From: Limnohabitans sp. Rim8
GTDB lineage: Bacteria; Pseudomonadota; Gammaproteobacteria; Burkholderiales; Burkholderiaceae_C
Length of the DNA stretch: 64,000 bases
Direction: 5' to 3'
Assembly: GCA_945897465.1 (NCBI GenBank)
Contig: CAMDFK010000008.1
Coordinates: forward strand, 1-64,000
Shown here: positions 53,441 through 63,254 of the stretch, piece by piece
Layout: every line of letters begins with the position of its first letter
How positions within the stretch are numbered: position 1 is the stretch's first letter
Program-made: the position numbers and the translations under genes
The notes under the pieces: generated by a model
The model's input: only the letters and a program-made list of their open reading frames with translations
Databases searched by the model: none
What the model was told of the DNA's origin: nothing

Positions 53441-54421
53441 TCAATGCCCCCCGGGTTTGCCCACGCGCAGGCGCGGGTCCACCACAAAATAGAGCAAATC
53501 CACAATCAGGTTGATGACCACAAAAATCAGCGCGATCAAGCACAGGTAAGCGGCCATCACGGGAATGTCTGCGAACGTCACGGCCTGGATGAACAACAGG
53601 CCCATGCCTGGCCACTGGAACACCGTCTCGGTGATGATGGCAAAAGCAATCAAACCACCCAACTGCAAGCCGGTGATGGTCATCACCGGCACCAAGGTGT
53701 TTTTGAGTGCGTGGCCAAAGTGGATGGCGCGGTTGGACAGGCCGCGAGCCCGGGCGAACTTGATGTAGTCGGTGCGCAGCACCTCCAGCATCTCGGCACG
53801 CACCAAGCGCATGATCAGGGTGAGTTGAAAAATTGCCAGCGTCACAGCGGGCAGCACGATGTGGTGCCAACCCTTGGCCGTGACCAATCCGCTCGACCAC
53901 CACCCCATTTGCACCACATCCCCTCGGCCAAAGCTGGGGAACCAGCCCAAGATCACGGCAAAAACCAAGATCAACAAGATGCCGATCAGGAAGGTGGGCA
54001 AGGACACCCCCAGCAAGGACACCGTCATGATGAGCTGGCTGGCCCAGGTGCCCCGACGCAAGGCGGCGTACACGCCCATGGGAATGCCAATGATCAAGGC
54101 CATGCCAGCGGCCACCGTGGCCAACTCCAGCGTGGCGGGCAGGCGCTCGGCGATCAAGCGAGAGACCTTGGCACCCTGGCGAAGGCTCAGGCCAAACTCG
54201 CCTTGCACCGCATTGACCAAAAAGTGGCCAAACTGCACAAAGAAAGGCTGGTCCAGACCCAGATCAGCCCGCAGCAGGTCGATCTGCTCTTTGGTGGCGT
54301 CTTGACCCAGCAAGAACACCACAGGGTCGCCCACATACTGGAACAACAGGAAGGCAATGAAGGCAACCGTGACCATCACGATCACGGCTTGGATCAGCCT
54401 CTGCAAGATGAAAGCGAGCAT
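53441..54421 (-). CDS. dppB: Dipeptide/oligopeptide ABC transporter permease (DppB type)
   Basis: 326-aa permease starting with the MLAFILQRLIQAVIVMVTVA helix of DppB/OppB, GLDQPFFVQFGHFLVNAVQG, GEFGLSLR, and the EAA loop (DYIKFARARGLSNRAIHFGH). It pairs with DppC. Its ATG overlaps the stop of a short upstream frame (ATGA), a sign of a lost upstream gene. Confidence 0.93.
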   Translation of the reverse strand: MLAFILQRLIQAVIVMVTVAFIAFLLFQYVGDPVVFLLGQDATKEQIDLLRADLGLDQPFFVQFGHFLVNAVQGEFGLSLRQGAKVSRLIAERLPATLELATVAAGMALIIGIPMGVYAALRRGTWASQLIMTVSLLGVSLPTFLIGILLILVFAVILGWFPSFGRGDVVQMGWWSSGLVTAKGWHHIVLPAVTLAIFQLTLIMRLVRAEMLEVLRTDYIKFARARGLSNRAIHFGHALKNTLVPVMTITGLQLGGLIAFAIITETVFQWPGMGLLFIQAVTFADIPVMAAYLCLIALIFVVINLIVDLLYFVVDPRLRVGKPGGH

Positions 54422-54500
54422 CAGTTGACCTTGATCAGTGTCCCGTCGAAGCGGATGTCTGGGTATTGGGCAGCACGGCGGCGGGGGTCATCATCTTCAT
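54421..54500 (-). pseudogene. Probable C-terminal remnant of the gene preceding dppB
   Basis: The frame ending at the TGA that overlaps the dppB ATG reads DPRRRAAQYPDIRFDGTLIK then VN. The coupling suggests the end of a former gene, perhaps the peptide-binding protein expected here. Homology is too short to name it. Confidence 0.35.
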
Positions 54501-54723
54501 CTGCATACCTCGGTGACGATAAAAGGGCAAATGAAGAGTATGCAACATTCAGGCCCGATATCAGGGCAGGGAATTCCCCCAAATCCACTGTCGCGCACCG
54601 GACGGGGGCAATTTTCAACGGTTTGCTTGAACTCACCCGATCTGTGGACCAAGCTGCTTCAGCATACGGGGATTTCGCAACAGGTAAGCGTCGAAGTCCA
54701 CCCCTCAATCAAGGCGGCAAACC
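54501..54723. other. Gap upstream of dppB with no recognisable gene
   Basis: Together with the short remnant this makes about 300 bases without an intact gene. An open frame continues on the minus strand to 54708 but shows no family pattern. The dppBCDF promoter is presumably here; none was convincing. Confidence 0.4.
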
Positions 54724-55307
54724 TCACGGTTTGGACCGATTGACTACGGTATCCCATGCCACCTGCTGCAAATGCAGTACCACATCGGCGGGCACCTTAC
54801 CCCTGTACGAATAGGTGTTACCTACCGGGTTTTCACCGTACAAACTCGCGTAAACAACAGCTGCTGCCAAATAAGTCCCGACCAAAGAGGGGTGACTTCC
54901 GTCGTGATCGTCATGCAGACGCAAGTCAGGCTTGCGCTGATAAGACAATTCAAAAGCCAAGCCGACTGGGATGACCTTGACACCAACATCACGCCCCACT
55001 GTGTCGAACATGTTCACCACTTTGCCGATGTTTTGGCTGGATGCCCGTTTGTGCGGGCTGACGTAGGCATGCGTCATGTACAAAGCGGTTTTACCACCCC
55101 GTGAACGAATGACCTCATCGTAGCGGCGAACGGTTTCGTGAAATTTCTGTTGGCTACTGTCTTTCAACGCATCTGCGCTGTTGCCAGCCAACACCAACCA
55201 TTCAAAAGCTTCTTTGACGCCAATGCACCCCGCACTAAGCCAGAGCACCCTGCGCCAGCCGCTGCGCAAGATGCCGTGTGCCAAGCAGCACGCGGGCTGC
55301 CCATCGT
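54724..55307 (-). pseudogene. C-terminal fragment of an SGNH/DUF4886-like hydrolase
   Basis: Residues from about FEWLVLAGNSADALKDSS onward (HETVRRYDEVIRSRGGKTAL, VKVIPVGLAFELSYQRKPDL) resemble the second half of SGNH/DUF4886 hydrolases. The catalytic C-terminal Asp-x-x-His appears in DDHDGSHPSLVGTYLA. The N-terminal half with the catalytic serine is missing; the frame instead begins in unrelated sequence overlapping the Bug-gene stop. Likely truncated and inactive. Confidence 0.6.
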
Positions 55308-56336
55308 TCAAAGTTTGTCGACTTTGATGCCTTGGTCACGGACCACTTTCTTCCAACCCTCCAGATCGCTGCGGATGAACTGGTCCATGTGCGCCGCGCC
55401 TGCGGGGGCCGCCTCCAAAGCGTCGTTCTTCAAACGGGCCTGCACATCGGGCATCGCCGTCACACGCTGCAAGGCCTGGTTCAGCCGCTCCACCACCTCG
55501 TTGGGGGTGCCTTTGGGGGCGACCAAACCAAAATAGTTCAAGGCGGTCAGACTGGCCAGATTTTGCTCGGCCAGACCTGGCACCTGAGGAAACAGGGGGT
55601 GACGCTGCGCTGTCGTGACCGCGAGCGCCTTGATGCGGCCATCACGCACCAAGGGGGCCAAAGCCGGAATCGTACCGGTCAGCAGATGGATTTGCCCACC
55701 CATCATGTCCACCGTGGCAGGTGCAATGCCCCGATACGGGATGTGCACAATCGAAATGCCTTGCTGCGCCTTGAGTTGCTCCAGCACCAAATGGTTGATG
55801 CCGCCTGCGCCAGCCGACCCGTAATTGAGCTGACCCGGACGTGTTTTGGCATAAGCCACCAATTCGACCAAATTGTTCACCGGCAAGTCTTTGTTGCAAG
55901 CCCACATCAAGGGGCCCTGCGCCACCATGCTGATGTTGGTGAAACTGCTCAAAGGGTCATAGCCCGCGGTGGGCAGCACGGCAGGCACCGTGGTGTAGGG
56001 CGCTGCGGCCAACAACAAGGTGTATCCATCGGCCGGGCTTTGGGCCACAAACTGTGCACCAATCGCCCCCGAAGCACCGGTCTTGTTCTCAACCACCGCA
56101 GACACATTGAGCAGCTCCCCCAACTTTTGGGCCAGCAAACGCCCCATGGCGTCTGTCCCCGCGCCGGGTGCAAAAGGCACAATGATCTTGATCGCCTTGT
56201 CGGGGTAGCCAGCAGCGCGTGCGCCCGTGGCCAACAGCAATCCCCCAGCAGCCACTGAAGCCAACACTTGGCGGCGAGACAACTGCAAATTCGATGTGGA
56301 GGCGTGGGGGCTGGAAATGTCTGTGAATGGGGTCAT
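55308..56336 (-). CDS. Bug-family tripartite tricarboxylate binding protein
   Basis: 342-aa periplasmic protein with a Tat-like signal (LSRRQVLASVAAGGLLLATG), IKIIVPFAPGAGTDAMGRLL, VENKTGASGAIGAQFVA and HIPYRGIAPATVDMMGGQI. Third Bug protein in the window and, unlike the tct genes, an orphan with no membrane subunits beside it. Ligand unknown. Confidence 0.92.
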   Translation of the reverse strand: MTPFTDISSPHASTSNLQLSRRQVLASVAAGGLLLATGARAAGYPDKAIKIIVPFAPGAGTDAMGRLLAQKLGELLNVSAVVENKTGASGAIGAQFVAQSPADGYTLLLAAAPYTTVPAVLPTAGYDPLSSFTNISMVAQGPLMWACNKDLPVNNLVELVAYAKTRPGQLNYGSAGAGGINHLVLEQLKAQQGISIVHIPYRGIAPATVDMMGGQIHLLTGTIPALAPLVRDGRIKALAVTTAQRHPLFPQVPGLAEQNLASLTALNYFGLVAPKGTPNEVVERLNQALQRVTAMPDVQARLKNDALEAAPAGAAHMDQFIRSDLEGWKKVVRDQGIKVDKL

Positions 56337-56478
56337 GGTGATCCTCGGCTAAAAACGCTATGGTCGTGGATGCATGTTTCAAGACTGTGACGATGCAGAA
56401 AATTCACGTCATTTTTCGGCCCATGGCTCAACTAACGGGCTATCGGCTTATGGCGCAACAACTCAGGCCTCCCATGAA

Positions 56479-56508
56479 AAAACCCACCGTGTTGCCACGG
56501 TGGGTTTT
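56479..56508. terminator. Bidirectional terminator downstream of porin 1
   Basis: CCCACCGTG (56483-56491), loop TTGC, CACGGTGGG (56496-56504), with A residues before and TTTT after. On the minus strand it ends the porin transcript with a T run. Confidence 0.9.
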
Positions 56509-56548
56509 GGGTTTTCTGGATCTCAAGCTGGGTTAACCCAGCCAGGGA

Positions 56549-57811
56549 TTAGAAACGGTGGCGCATACCTAAGGCGATGCTGGTGCTGTCAACACCGGCA
56601 GCACGCGTCACGCCACCAAGATAGCCCGCACCACCAAGTGCGACTTGGCTGTTGGACGAGTTGGCCGCTTTGGCCATCACAAAATTCAAGTCAGTGCGCT
56701 TGGAGAGAGAATGCTTCAAAGCAAAACCGTAGGAGCTCACATCCGCATTAGACATCCGACGATCATCTAACTTGGTAAAAGCCACAGTCGCAGTGTTATT
56801 CCCAAATACATGGCTGTATCCGATGTTGACAAGGCGAGCATCTTGCTTGAAAGCATTGACGTAAGCAGACTGAACCGCACCAGCCGTAGCCGAATTCAAA
56901 CTCCCAAAAGCAGGCGTTTGCAACAAAGAAGAAATGGTGGACAGGCCCACTGGATTGTCATCCTTGATCGAGCTCATCATCATGCTGACGGTGCCCTTAC
57001 CCAGGTTGGCTGTTGCGCCAATGACAGCATTGGTCAATGACTTTTGACCCAGCTCATTGTTTTTGGTGTTGTAACCAACGCCAAAAGAGTAAGCCGTTGA
57101 TTTGTAATTCAACATAGCACCCATCAACCGACCAGCACTGCTAGAACCCGCAGTTTCACCCGCAGCGTACATCACCGAGCCGCTCAATCCAGCCATTTGA
57201 ATGCGGTATTGCAGCGCATTGTTGGCACGAATGTCAACAGCAGAAGGAATGCTGGCCACTTGTCCAGCACTCAATGCCGATTCGGTCTTCATGGCATCAA
57301 AACCGCCAAAAATTTCGTAGGCCGGTGTGTACTGTTTACCCGCGATCACCGCGCCGACCGGTGTCACCAAGCCAACAAAAGCTTGTCGGTCAAATGCATT
57401 GTTGGACAAGTTAACGCCCAATGTGCTGCCGAACTGATTGCCCAAACCGGCAACCACAGGTGCCAGGGCACTGGGCAAGCCAAGGGATGCAGGACTGTTG
57501 AGGCGTTGTGGCAATTGCCCCCCACTGACAGGACGATTGGATTCCCCACCGGTGTCGAGTTCTACGCGGGACTCCATGGTGAAGAGAGCGCGGTAGCCAC
57601 CCCCCAAATCTTCTTGACCTTTGAGTCCCCAGCGCGATCCTTCCATGATGCCGCTGACAAGCTGATTGCGGCTTCCGCCCTCAATACCCGAGACCCGCGT
57701 GATGCCCGCATCAACGATGCCGTAAATTTGTACGCTACTTTGTGCTTGTGCAGAAAAAGCAGCAGCGACGGCCATCATGCCGACATAAAGTGGTGTAACT
57801 GTTTTTTTCAT
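56549..57811 (-). CDS. Gram-negative trimeric porin 1
   Basis: 420-aa outer-membrane general porin. Signal peptide MKKTVTPLYVGMMAVAAAFS then AQAQSSVQIYGIVDAGI; the SRWGLKGQEDLGGGYRALF segment; terminal phenylalanine in GMRHRF, required for barrel assembly. It resembles Burkholderiales OmpC/Omp32 porins. Longer than its neighbour because of an insertion near residues 90-130. It ends at a strong terminator. Confidence 0.93.
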   Translation of the reverse strand: MKKTVTPLYVGMMAVAAAFSAQAQSSVQIYGIVDAGITRVSGIEGGSRNQLVSGIMEGSRWGLKGQEDLGGGYRALFTMESRVELDTGGESNRPVSGGQLPQRLNSPASLGLPSALAPVVAGLGNQFGSTLGVNLSNNAFDRQAFVGLVTPVGAVIAGKQYTPAYEIFGGFDAMKTESALSAGQVASIPSAVDIRANNALQYRIQMAGLSGSVMYAAGETAGSSSAGRLMGAMLNYKSTAYSFGVGYNTKNNELGQKSLTNAVIGATANLGKGTVSMMMSSIKDDNPVGLSTISSLLQTPAFGSLNSATAGAVQSAYVNAFKQDARLVNIGYSHVFGNNTATVAFTKLDDRRMSNADVSSYGFALKHSLSKRTDLNFVMAKAANSSNSQVALGGAGYLGGVTRAAGVDSTSIALGMRHRF

Positions 57812-57843
57812 GTTGTCTCTTCTTTGTGTGTGATTCAATCAAA

Positions 57844-57877
57844 AAAAGGCCCACATCGTGATCGAAGTGGGCCTTTT
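57844..57877. terminator. Terminator downstream of porin 2
   Basis: GGCCCAC (57848-57854) and GTGGGCC (57867-57873), flanked by AAAA and TTTT. It separates the two porin genes and would end porin 2 transcription on the minus strand. Confidence 0.88.
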
Positions 57878-57914
57878 GTCACGTAGCGACCAGGGGTCGC
57901 AACGAAGTCACGAT

Positions 57915-58880
57915 TTAGAAGTCGTGACGAACGCCGACGGCGGTCAGCTTAGTGCCTTTGATGTTCACACCAGCGGTGTTTTCGTTCTTCTCGTTCTTGT
58001 AACCAGCGTACAAGCTTGTGCGCTTAGACAAGGAGTAACGAACGCCAGCACCGAAGCCAGAGTACTCAGAAACTGCTGCGCCGGCGGCAGTTTCTGTTTC
58101 ACCAGAGCCGTAGCCCAAGGAGAAGCTCAATGCGCCCATAGGAATGGTCACGCCCAGGTTGATACCGTTGCTTTTGTTGCCAGCATTGACCAACTCCAAT
58201 GTGCTGTAGCCAGCGGAGACAGCAGCCACGCCCAGGTTGTAAGCAGCGGAGACAATCATGTTGTCACCTTTGGCGTCGGTTTGAGTGGAAACAGCAGCAG
58301 ACAGAGGACCGGCTGCGTACATCAAAGCCAAGCCGTTGACATCTTTTGCGCCGGCAGTTTTGTCTTCCTTCAAACCGGAAGAAACGATGGCAGAGAAGCC
58401 GGACATGGTGGGCGACACGTACTTGATCTGGTTAGCACCACGAACTTCGTAGGCCGGTGTGCCAGTGGGTGTGAAACCAGTATCGAACACTGAGTTGCTT
58501 GTGGAGACGGCTTTGGCCGAATCAAAAGCAGTGTAGGTACGGCCCAGGTGAACAGTACCGAAACCACCAGTCAAGCCGACGAAGGCGTTGCCAAGGAAGG
58601 CACCGCTGTCAGTACCAGTGTCAATATTGAAGCGGTTTTCCAACGAGAAAACTGCAGCCAAGCCACCGCCCAGGTCTTCTTTACCAGTCATGCCCCAACG
58701 GCTGCCGGTGAAGTTACCGTTCATCAATTCGGTGCCTTTGTTGGTGGTCACACCGTTTGTTGTGGTGTCATTGGTGCCGATAGAAGCATCAATACGACCA
58801 TACAAAGTCACGGTGGATTGTGCGAAAGCGGTGCCCGAAACGGCTGCCAATGTAGCCAGAGCAATCAGGGATTTTTTCAT
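57915..58880 (-). CDS. Gram-negative trimeric porin 2
   Basis: 321-aa outer-membrane porin. Signal MKKSLIALATLAAVSGTAFA, then QSTVTLYGRIDASI, SRWGMTGKEDLGGGLAAVFS and the terminal aromatic in VGVRHDF. It has less of the loop insertion seen in porin 1. GGAG sits upstream of the ATG. It is probably the highly expressed main porin, judging by its long leader and dedicated terminator. Confidence 0.94.
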   Translation of the reverse strand: MKKSLIALATLAAVSGTAFAQSTVTLYGRIDASIGTNDTTTNGVTTNKGTELMNGNFTGSRWGMTGKEDLGGGLAAVFSLENRFNIDTGTDSGAFLGNAFVGLTGGFGTVHLGRTYTAFDSAKAVSTSNSVFDTGFTPTGTPAYEVRGANQIKYVSPTMSGFSAIVSSGLKEDKTAGAKDVNGLALMYAAGPLSAAVSTQTDAKGDNMIVSAAYNLGVAAVSAGYSTLELVNAGNKSNGINLGVTIPMGALSFSLGYGSGETETAAGAAVSEYSGFGAGVRYSLSKRTSLYAGYKNEKNENTAGVNIKGTKLTAVGVRHDF

Positions 58881-59223
58881 TGCAAATTTCTCCAAGGTTA
58901 AACAAGGGCCCGAATCAGAGGGGTGATCAACACCCTTCGCGACACTGAGCCAACCTCCAAATCAGGAAGTTAGGTGTATTCCACCAGACGACCGTGACTT
59001 CGCCAAGACATTCGAGCAAGAAAGGCTTTTTTCGTTGCATGTTTGCAACAACCGCCCGTCCTTTTGCACAACCCTTGCAAGCCAAGGGACTTCTTGAATG
59101 AAATCAATCACTTCGGCTTGATTTTAAGAAAATTTAATAACACTACAAAGGCCTTCAATGCCCCCGCCACGGGTAAGCCCTGTGTGACCAGCGGGACATG
59201 GCAAGGTTGTTTAGACTGCGCAC
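58881..59223. promoter_or_regulatory. Porin 2 upstream region
   Basis: 343 bases without a gene. On the minus strand TTGTAG (59148-59143), 16 bases and TAAAAT (59126-59121) form a plausible promoter about 240 bases from the porin start. An inverted repeat GTTGCA-N4-TGCAAC at 59034-59049 lies in the leader and could be a regulator or sRNA site. The coq7 promoter must be at the right end. Confidence 0.45.
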
Positions 59224-59847
59224 ATGATGAACGGTTTGATTTTGGCGGCCGACAGTGCTTTGCGCACTTTGTGGTCCGAGCCCCGTGCCAGTCGGCCCAA
59301 CCCGGCTACCTTGGTGAGTGAATTGCAGCTGAGCGACACCGAGCGACGACAAGCGGGAGCGCTGATGCGCATCAACCATGTGGGTGAGGTGTGTGCGCAG
59401 GCGCTCTACACGGGGCAAGCCTTGGCTTGCAAAAGTCCGGCCCTGCGTGCCCAGTTGGCAGAAGCCAGCCGCGAAGAAACCGACCACTTGGCCTGGACCC
59501 AGCAACGCCTGAACGATCTGAAGGACCGCCCCTCCCTGCTCAACCCCCTTTGGTATGCCGGAGCCTTTGCCATCGGTTTTGCGGCAGGCAAGTTGGGCGG
59601 CGACCAAGTCAGCCTGGGTTTTGTGGTTGAGACCGAGCGCCAAGTCGAAGCCCACTTGCAAAGCCATATGGATCTGTTGCCTGCAGCCGACACCGCATCG
59701 CGTGCCATCGTCTCGCAAATGAAAGCCGACGAAATGGCCCATGCCCAAATGGCCATGAAAGCCGGTGCCGTGGAACTGCCTGCCCCGGTCAAGTCGGTCA
59801 TGAAATTGGCCGCCAAGGTCATGACCACGGTGGCGCATCGGGTCTGA
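59224..59847 (+). CDS. coq7: 2-nonaprenyl-3-methyl-6-methoxy-1,4-benzoquinol hydroxylase
   Basis: Membrane-associated di-iron hydroxylase for the last ring hydroxylation in ubiquinone synthesis. The 207-aa protein has the carboxylate and histidine ligands of Coq7: [32 protein letters not shown] and [11 protein letters not shown]. The ATG at 59224 is followed by another at 59227. Convergent with the HepT remnant. Confidence 0.95.
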   Translation: MMNGLILAADSALRTLWSEPRASRPNPATLVSELQLSDTERRQAGALMRINHVGEVCAQALYTGQALACKSPALRAQLAEASREETDHLAWTQQRLNDLKDRPSLLNPLWYAGAFAIGFAAGKLGGDQVSLGFVVETERQVEAHLQSHMDLLPAADTASRAIVSQMKADEMAHAQMAMKAGAVELPAPVKSVMKLAAKVMTTVAHRV

Positions 59848-59863
59848 TTGACTGGGTTGACGT

Positions 59864-60100
59864 TCAGGTCAACAAGTTTTCCGTCCGGAATTTGAATCGT
59901 TCGACGGTTTTTGCGAGCATGCCAACCTGTGCATGCGCGGCATACAGGGCCATATGCAAGGTTTCAGCGCGGTCCAAATACTCATGCACCATCAAATTGC
60001 GCAGCTTTCGAACGGCCAGCCAATCGTCGGCACCATCGATCAGCCCCAAGCGCTCAGCACGGTCCAAATTTTCAAGAACAGCGCCCACACTCTCTTCCAT
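59864..60100 (-). pseudogene. HepT-like HEPN toxin, N-terminally truncated
   Basis: 78 codons matching the C-terminal part of HEPN toxins: NLDRAERLGLIDGADDWLAV, then RKLRNLMVHEYLDRAE with the Rx4H active motif (R34-H39) and Y41, the tyrosine that partner MntA adenylylates in studied pairs. The usual N-terminal helices (about 60 residues) are missing; a stop codon lies seven codons upstream. MTTEPQSHGREC, a likely original start, is in another frame, indicating a deletion or frameshift. Possibly still expressed from its ATG. Confidence 0.7.
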
Positions 60101-60136
60101 GGCTTTGAGGTTCTGTGGTCATGTCAACAATACCCC

Positions 60137-60421
60137 TTATGAAAGCGCCACCAGATCGACGGGTAAAGTGGGGTGTGAGGCATCCAGCACGCGCACATCC
60201 ACTTTGCGTCCATCCAATTTTCTTTGCAATTGGGCTGACAGCAATGAGGCTTCCCAAAGAGGGTTATCAACCCCTTCAAGGAGGCGTATGTGAAGGTCAA
60301 TGTCCCCGCCTTTGACTGTGTCGTCCAAACGCGAACCAAACAAACGCACCTGCGCACGATCACCAAACCGCTGCAAAACAGCTTGATGGATGATGGCTTG
60401 TGATTGGGCAGAAAGTCTCAT
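60137..60421 (-). CDS. MntA-type nucleotidyltransferase antitoxin
   Basis: 94-aa minimal nucleotidyltransferase with the GSRLDD...GGDIDLHI motif: G29-S30, and metal aspartates D40 and D42. MntA antitoxins AMPylate the HepT toxin. ATG at 60421 begins the conserved MRLSAQSQAIIHQAVLQRFG. It precedes the HepT remnant on the same strand with a 36-base gap rather than the usual overlap. Confidence 0.85.
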   Translation of the reverse strand: MRLSAQSQAIIHQAVLQRFGDRAQVRLFGSRLDDTVKGGDIDLHIRLLEGVDNPLWEASLLSAQLQRKLDGRKVDVRVLDASHPTLPVDLVALS

Positions 60422-60459
60422 GGCGTTCAAAATGAGGATAGGCTCCAAGCGTAACGGAT

Positions 60460-60912
60460 TCAGCCGACTTCCACCACCTCAAAACTGGTTGTGATCTCGG
60501 CGGTTTTGCCGAGCATGATGCTGGCTGAGCAGTATTTGTCGTGGCTCATGGCGATCGCACGCTCGACCGCGCTGGCGGGTACGCCTTTGGCGGTGACGGT
60601 GAAGTGCATGTTGATCTTGGTGAAGACTTTGGGGTCCACCTCGGCGCGTTCGCTGCTGATCTTGACGCTGCAGCCGCGCACATCGTGGCGGCCGCGCTTC
60701 AAGATCAGCACCACGTCGTAAGCCGTGCAGCCACCGGTGCCGGCCAAGAGCATTTCCATGGGGCGGGGGGCGAGGTTCTGGCCGCCGTTTTCGGGCTTGG
60801 CCGCGTCCGGCGCGCCGTCCATGTTGACGGTATGGCCTGAGCCGGTTTCGGCGACAAAGCCCATGCCCGAGCGGGTGCCGGTCGCGCCGGTCCAGGTGAC
60901 TGTGCATTCCAT
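60460..60912 (-). CDS. OsmC/Ohr-family protein
   Basis: 150-aa protein of the OsmC fold with the two redox cysteines C62 (GTGGCTAYDVV) and C128 (HDKYCSASIML), which in OsmC/Ohr reduce organic hydroperoxides. The N-terminal MECTVTWTG and the domain-swap region are standard. The ATG at 60912 gives full length. It is divergent from the ilvA leader. Confidence 0.9.
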   Translation of the reverse strand: MECTVTWTGATGTRSGMGFVAETGSGHTVNMDGAPDAAKPENGGQNLAPRPMEMLLAGTGGCTAYDVVLILKRGRHDVRGCSVKISSERAEVDPKVFTKINMHFTVTAKGVPASAVERAIAMSHDKYCSASIMLGKTAEITTSFEVVEVG

Positions 60913-61037
60913 GCTGCGATTCCTTGTGTGTCTTACCTGCAAAGGCAGAGGGTTTTGAGAGGGTAAGAAGACTAACCACTTTACAAGTTTTTGCAATTTG
61001 CGACACCTCACATGCTGCAATGCAACAAGAAGGCCCG

Positions 61038-61139
61038 TACAATTACAATCAAACGTGCTTTTTTGCACGCACCGCTTGTCTCCTCCACCCTCCGAAAAGG
61101 TGGATTTGCCCCAAGTCGCAAGACTTGGGGCATTTTTTT
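61038..61139 (+). ncRNA. Candidate small RNA or attenuator upstream of ilvA
   Basis: TACAAT boxes at 61038-61043 and 61044-61049 are followed by three hairpins: CGTGC-T6-GCACG (61054-61069), TCCACC/GGTGGA (61084-61104) and a 10-bp GC-rich terminator stem. Between hairpins lies the C-rich CTTGTCTCCTCCACCCTCCG. The RNA would be about 90 nt, ending 40 bases before ilvA. It may be a free sRNA or a transcription attenuator; the sequence alone does not decide. Confidence 0.5.
61108..61139 (+). terminator. Strong intrinsic terminator in the ilvA leader
   Basis: GCCCCAAGTC (61108-61117), GCAA tetraloop, GACTTGGGGC (61122-61131), then A and seven T. No coding gene on the plus strand ends just before it, so it must serve a leader RNA or sRNA. 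Confidence 0.93.
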
Positions 61140-61179
61140 GGCCGTTATCATCAAGCCCACACTTTTTAGGCGATGCGGC

Positions 61180-62748
<1,569 letters not shown>

Positions 62749-62768
62749 ACAGGCCTCACAACGAGGGT

Positions 62769-63233
62769 TCAAGGCTGCTTGTCGGTGCCCGGCAAGCTGA
62801 GCGAGAAAAGGGCTGCCCCTTGGACAGTGGCACCCAGCTGCGCTTGTTTGGGCCCTAGGCCTTGCAAAACCACACCCTCGGTCACAGTCTGACCCACCCG
62901 AAAAGCCCGGGGCGGCTGGCCGTCGACCGCGATCAAGGCGCTGCCCTGACCCGACGCCCCGGCCACCACGCCCAACAATTGAAAGCGCGAAGATTGGGCG
63001 ATGCTGACCTCCGGTGCTGGCGCTTGAACACCCCACGCCCGGGCCAGGTACACCGACGGTTGCAAGGCCGATGCAGCTGTGGCTTGGCCTGCGCTGCGCA
63101 CCTCGGGAACGCCCTGCACCGCGCTGCCTGAGGGGTAGTTCAGCACCCAAAACACTGCGCTGGCAGCCGCCGCACACCAAAGAAGGGCGGCTCCAGCGCC
63201 GGGCAAAAACTTGGCGCTTTGTGGGGTGGACAT
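62769..63233 (-). CDS. GspC-like type II secretion protein (short form)
   Basis: 154-aa protein with one N-terminal membrane helix (GAALLWCAAAASAVFWVL) and a periplasmic HR-type domain (SSRFQLLGVVAGASGQGSAL, PPRAFRVGQTVTEG). This matches GspC without its C-terminal PDZ domain, a form common in Burkholderiales. GspC links the inner platform to the secretin. An ATG at 63245 is an alternative. Divergent from gspG, which supports the role. Confidence 0.78.
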   Translation of the reverse strand: MSTPQSAKFLPGAGAALLWCAAAASAVFWVLNYPSGSAVQGVPEVRSAGQATAASALQPSVYLARAWGVQAPAPEVSIAQSSRFQLLGVVAGASGQGSALIAVDGQPPRAFRVGQTVTEGVVLQGLGPKQAQLGATVQGAALFSLSLPGTDKQP

Positions 63234-63254
63234 GGTATGTAACATGAGCAGATT

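Noticed and set aside
60991..61179. N-terminal extension of IlvA through the leader
   Set aside because: The frame is open, but it would have to be translated across a strong terminator, and the family N-terminus begins after 61180.
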